A stretch of DNA of 5,827 nucleotides, taken from the NCBI GenBank assembly GCA_049614485.1, contig JBMZDR010000045.1, forward strand, positions 1 through 5,827. The letters run 5' to 3'. Positions 5,178-5,827 of the stretch are shown here, piece after piece. Positions within the stretch are counted from its first letter, which is position 1. The number at the start of each line of letters is the position of its first letter. Source of the stretch: GCA-2733415 sp049614485. GTDB taxonomy: Bacteria > Bacteroidota > Bacteroidia > Flavobacteriales > Flavobacteriaceae. The translations under genes and the position numbers were made by a program. Below the pieces are notes generated by a model. That model was given only the letters and a program-made list of their open reading frames with translations. It was not told the origin of the DNA and searched no databases.

Positions 5178-5772
5178 CGTTTATATATGGTGCGTTGCGC
5201 ACATAAAAGTATGACATTTGGTCAAAACAAAAGCCAATATTTGGATTTTTGTTTTGAGCTTTTAGTCGAATAAAACTATAATTTAAAAATTGGCGTAGCT
5301 CACAAATACAAAACTGCTTTTAGTCAAAGACTTACCAGCGATGCATTATATATGCTGTTGGCAACAGTTTTTACATTTACTAACTTAAGCAAACACAGAA
5401 ATAACTTTTTTTAATTGCTTTTTAGCAGAGTAGAGTGGAAGCAAACATAAACCATAGTTACTCGATTTTGTACACTTAAACAACAAATAAACTTCATCCA
5501 GTGTTAACAGACTTATTTTGACTTTAAACATCAAAAACCCGAATAAAAAAAGTTAAAAAGTGCGACTACTGTTGGCGACTCTGATTGGGTCTAATGCAAT
5601 GACTTTAACGGTTTAAAATTCATATAACTCTTTCTATATACCCGACTAAAATAAGTGCCGACCTAAAAAGCAATTTAAAAAAGGGAATTATAACTGACTA
5701 AAAAAAGGAATGACTGCGAACTGTAACACACAACGATAAACATAGAATTGATAAGAAAAGACAATTGTTGCC
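5178..5772. other. Non-coding segment that looks inserted at the cassette boundary
   Basis: I find no open reading frame of note on either strand. Relative to the junction at 2805-2866, where AAACCATAA is followed at once by TGGTTAATG, this boundary has AAACCATAA (5169-5177), then about 597 extra bases, then AATGGTTAATG (5773 on). The segment has a GTGCG-TTG-CGCAC hairpin near its left end (about 5190-5202), a strong 36-base hairpin (5222-5257), an odd palindrome CTGTTGGCAACAG (5355-5367), and near its right end TTGTTGCCAA (5765-5774), an approximate inverse of that palindrome's core. No transposase is present. It could be a small non-autonomous element, a decayed gene cassette or an RNA region. 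Confidence 0.5.
5222..5257. repeat. Strong two-stage hairpin inside the inserted segment
   Basis: TCAAAACAAAA (5222-5232) pairs with TTTTGTTTTGA (5247-5257), and inside it CCAA (5234-5237) pairs with TTGG (5241-5244) around the loop TAT. Only G5233 opposite A5245/T5246 is unpaired. It lacks GC-rich pairing and is not adjacent to a gene, so it is better seen as a structural element of the segment than a terminator. Confidence 0.6.
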
Positions 5773-5827
5773 AATGGTTAATGTAAACCGCGTTTTAATG
5801 CGGTTTACATATTGTTATGGTTTGTTT
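5773..5827. repeat. 55-base perfect direct repeat, copy 2, truncated by the window edge
   Basis: It is identical to 2812-2866 over its whole visible length and includes the same 11-bp hairpin (5781-5810). In copy 1 the next bases are the stop codon of a DUF6705-like gene on the minus strand. By analogy, another gene of this kind may end immediately to the right of the window. The hairpin could serve as that gene's terminator. Confidence 0.85.

Noticed and set aside
5178..5774. Insertion sequence or integron gene cassette
   Set aside because: There is no transposase, no clear terminal inverted repeats and no recognisable attC core; the segment is listed only as an unexplained insertion.
1..5827. 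CRISPR array, tRNA, rRNA or known riboswitch
   Set aside because: No regularly spaced repeats with unique spacers and no cloverleaf or conserved RNA motif were seen on either strand.

Overview
The window looks like an accessory chromosomal region of a Bacteroidota member, most likely a Flavobacteriaceae species. The DNA is strongly AT-rich. Start codons are preceded by A-rich leaders with no Shine-Dalgarno sequence at a usable distance. Two perfect TAnnTTTG (-7 type) promoter boxes are present, and the lipoproteins carry a Bacteroidota-style acidic signal just after the acylated cysteine. I did not identify a species.

All recognisable genes lie on the minus strand and form two paralogous two-gene cassettes. 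Reading with transcription, from high to low coordinates, each cassette has a ~540-residue surface-type lipoprotein (5063-3438, then 2506-887) followed after 11-12 bases by a ~185-203-residue exported protein with a YKD(I/L)N..LDKF(V/L)GTW motif (3425-2868, then 875-264). The latter matches the flavobacterial DUF6705 type from memory. The lipoproteins share their N-terminal half and a Gly/Ser/Thr/Asp-rich linker. Their C-terminal halves have diverged, although both keep an HxH...SxxD arrangement that resembles a JAMM/JAB metallopeptidase signature. No function is proven; a surface-displayed effector or peptidase with an exported partner is a hypothesis.

Non-coding layout: 1-263 holds a strong hairpin terminator at the left edge, a tandem 11-base repeat, an 18-base repeat shared with the cassette junctions, and a clear intrinsic terminator for cassette 1. 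Positions 2507-2867 hold the cassette 1 promoter region and the junction, where a 55-base repeat with an 11-bp hairpin begins. Positions 5064-5827 hold the cassette 2 promoter region, then a ~597-base non-coding segment that looks inserted relative to the other junction, then a second perfect copy of the 55-base repeat running to the window edge. Since that repeat ends right at a stop codon in cassette 2, a third related gene may start just beyond the window.

I see no rRNA, tRNA, CRISPR array, transposase or integrase gene. The main interest is the repeated cassette organisation with shared boundary sequences and the conserved-head, variable-tail lipoproteins.
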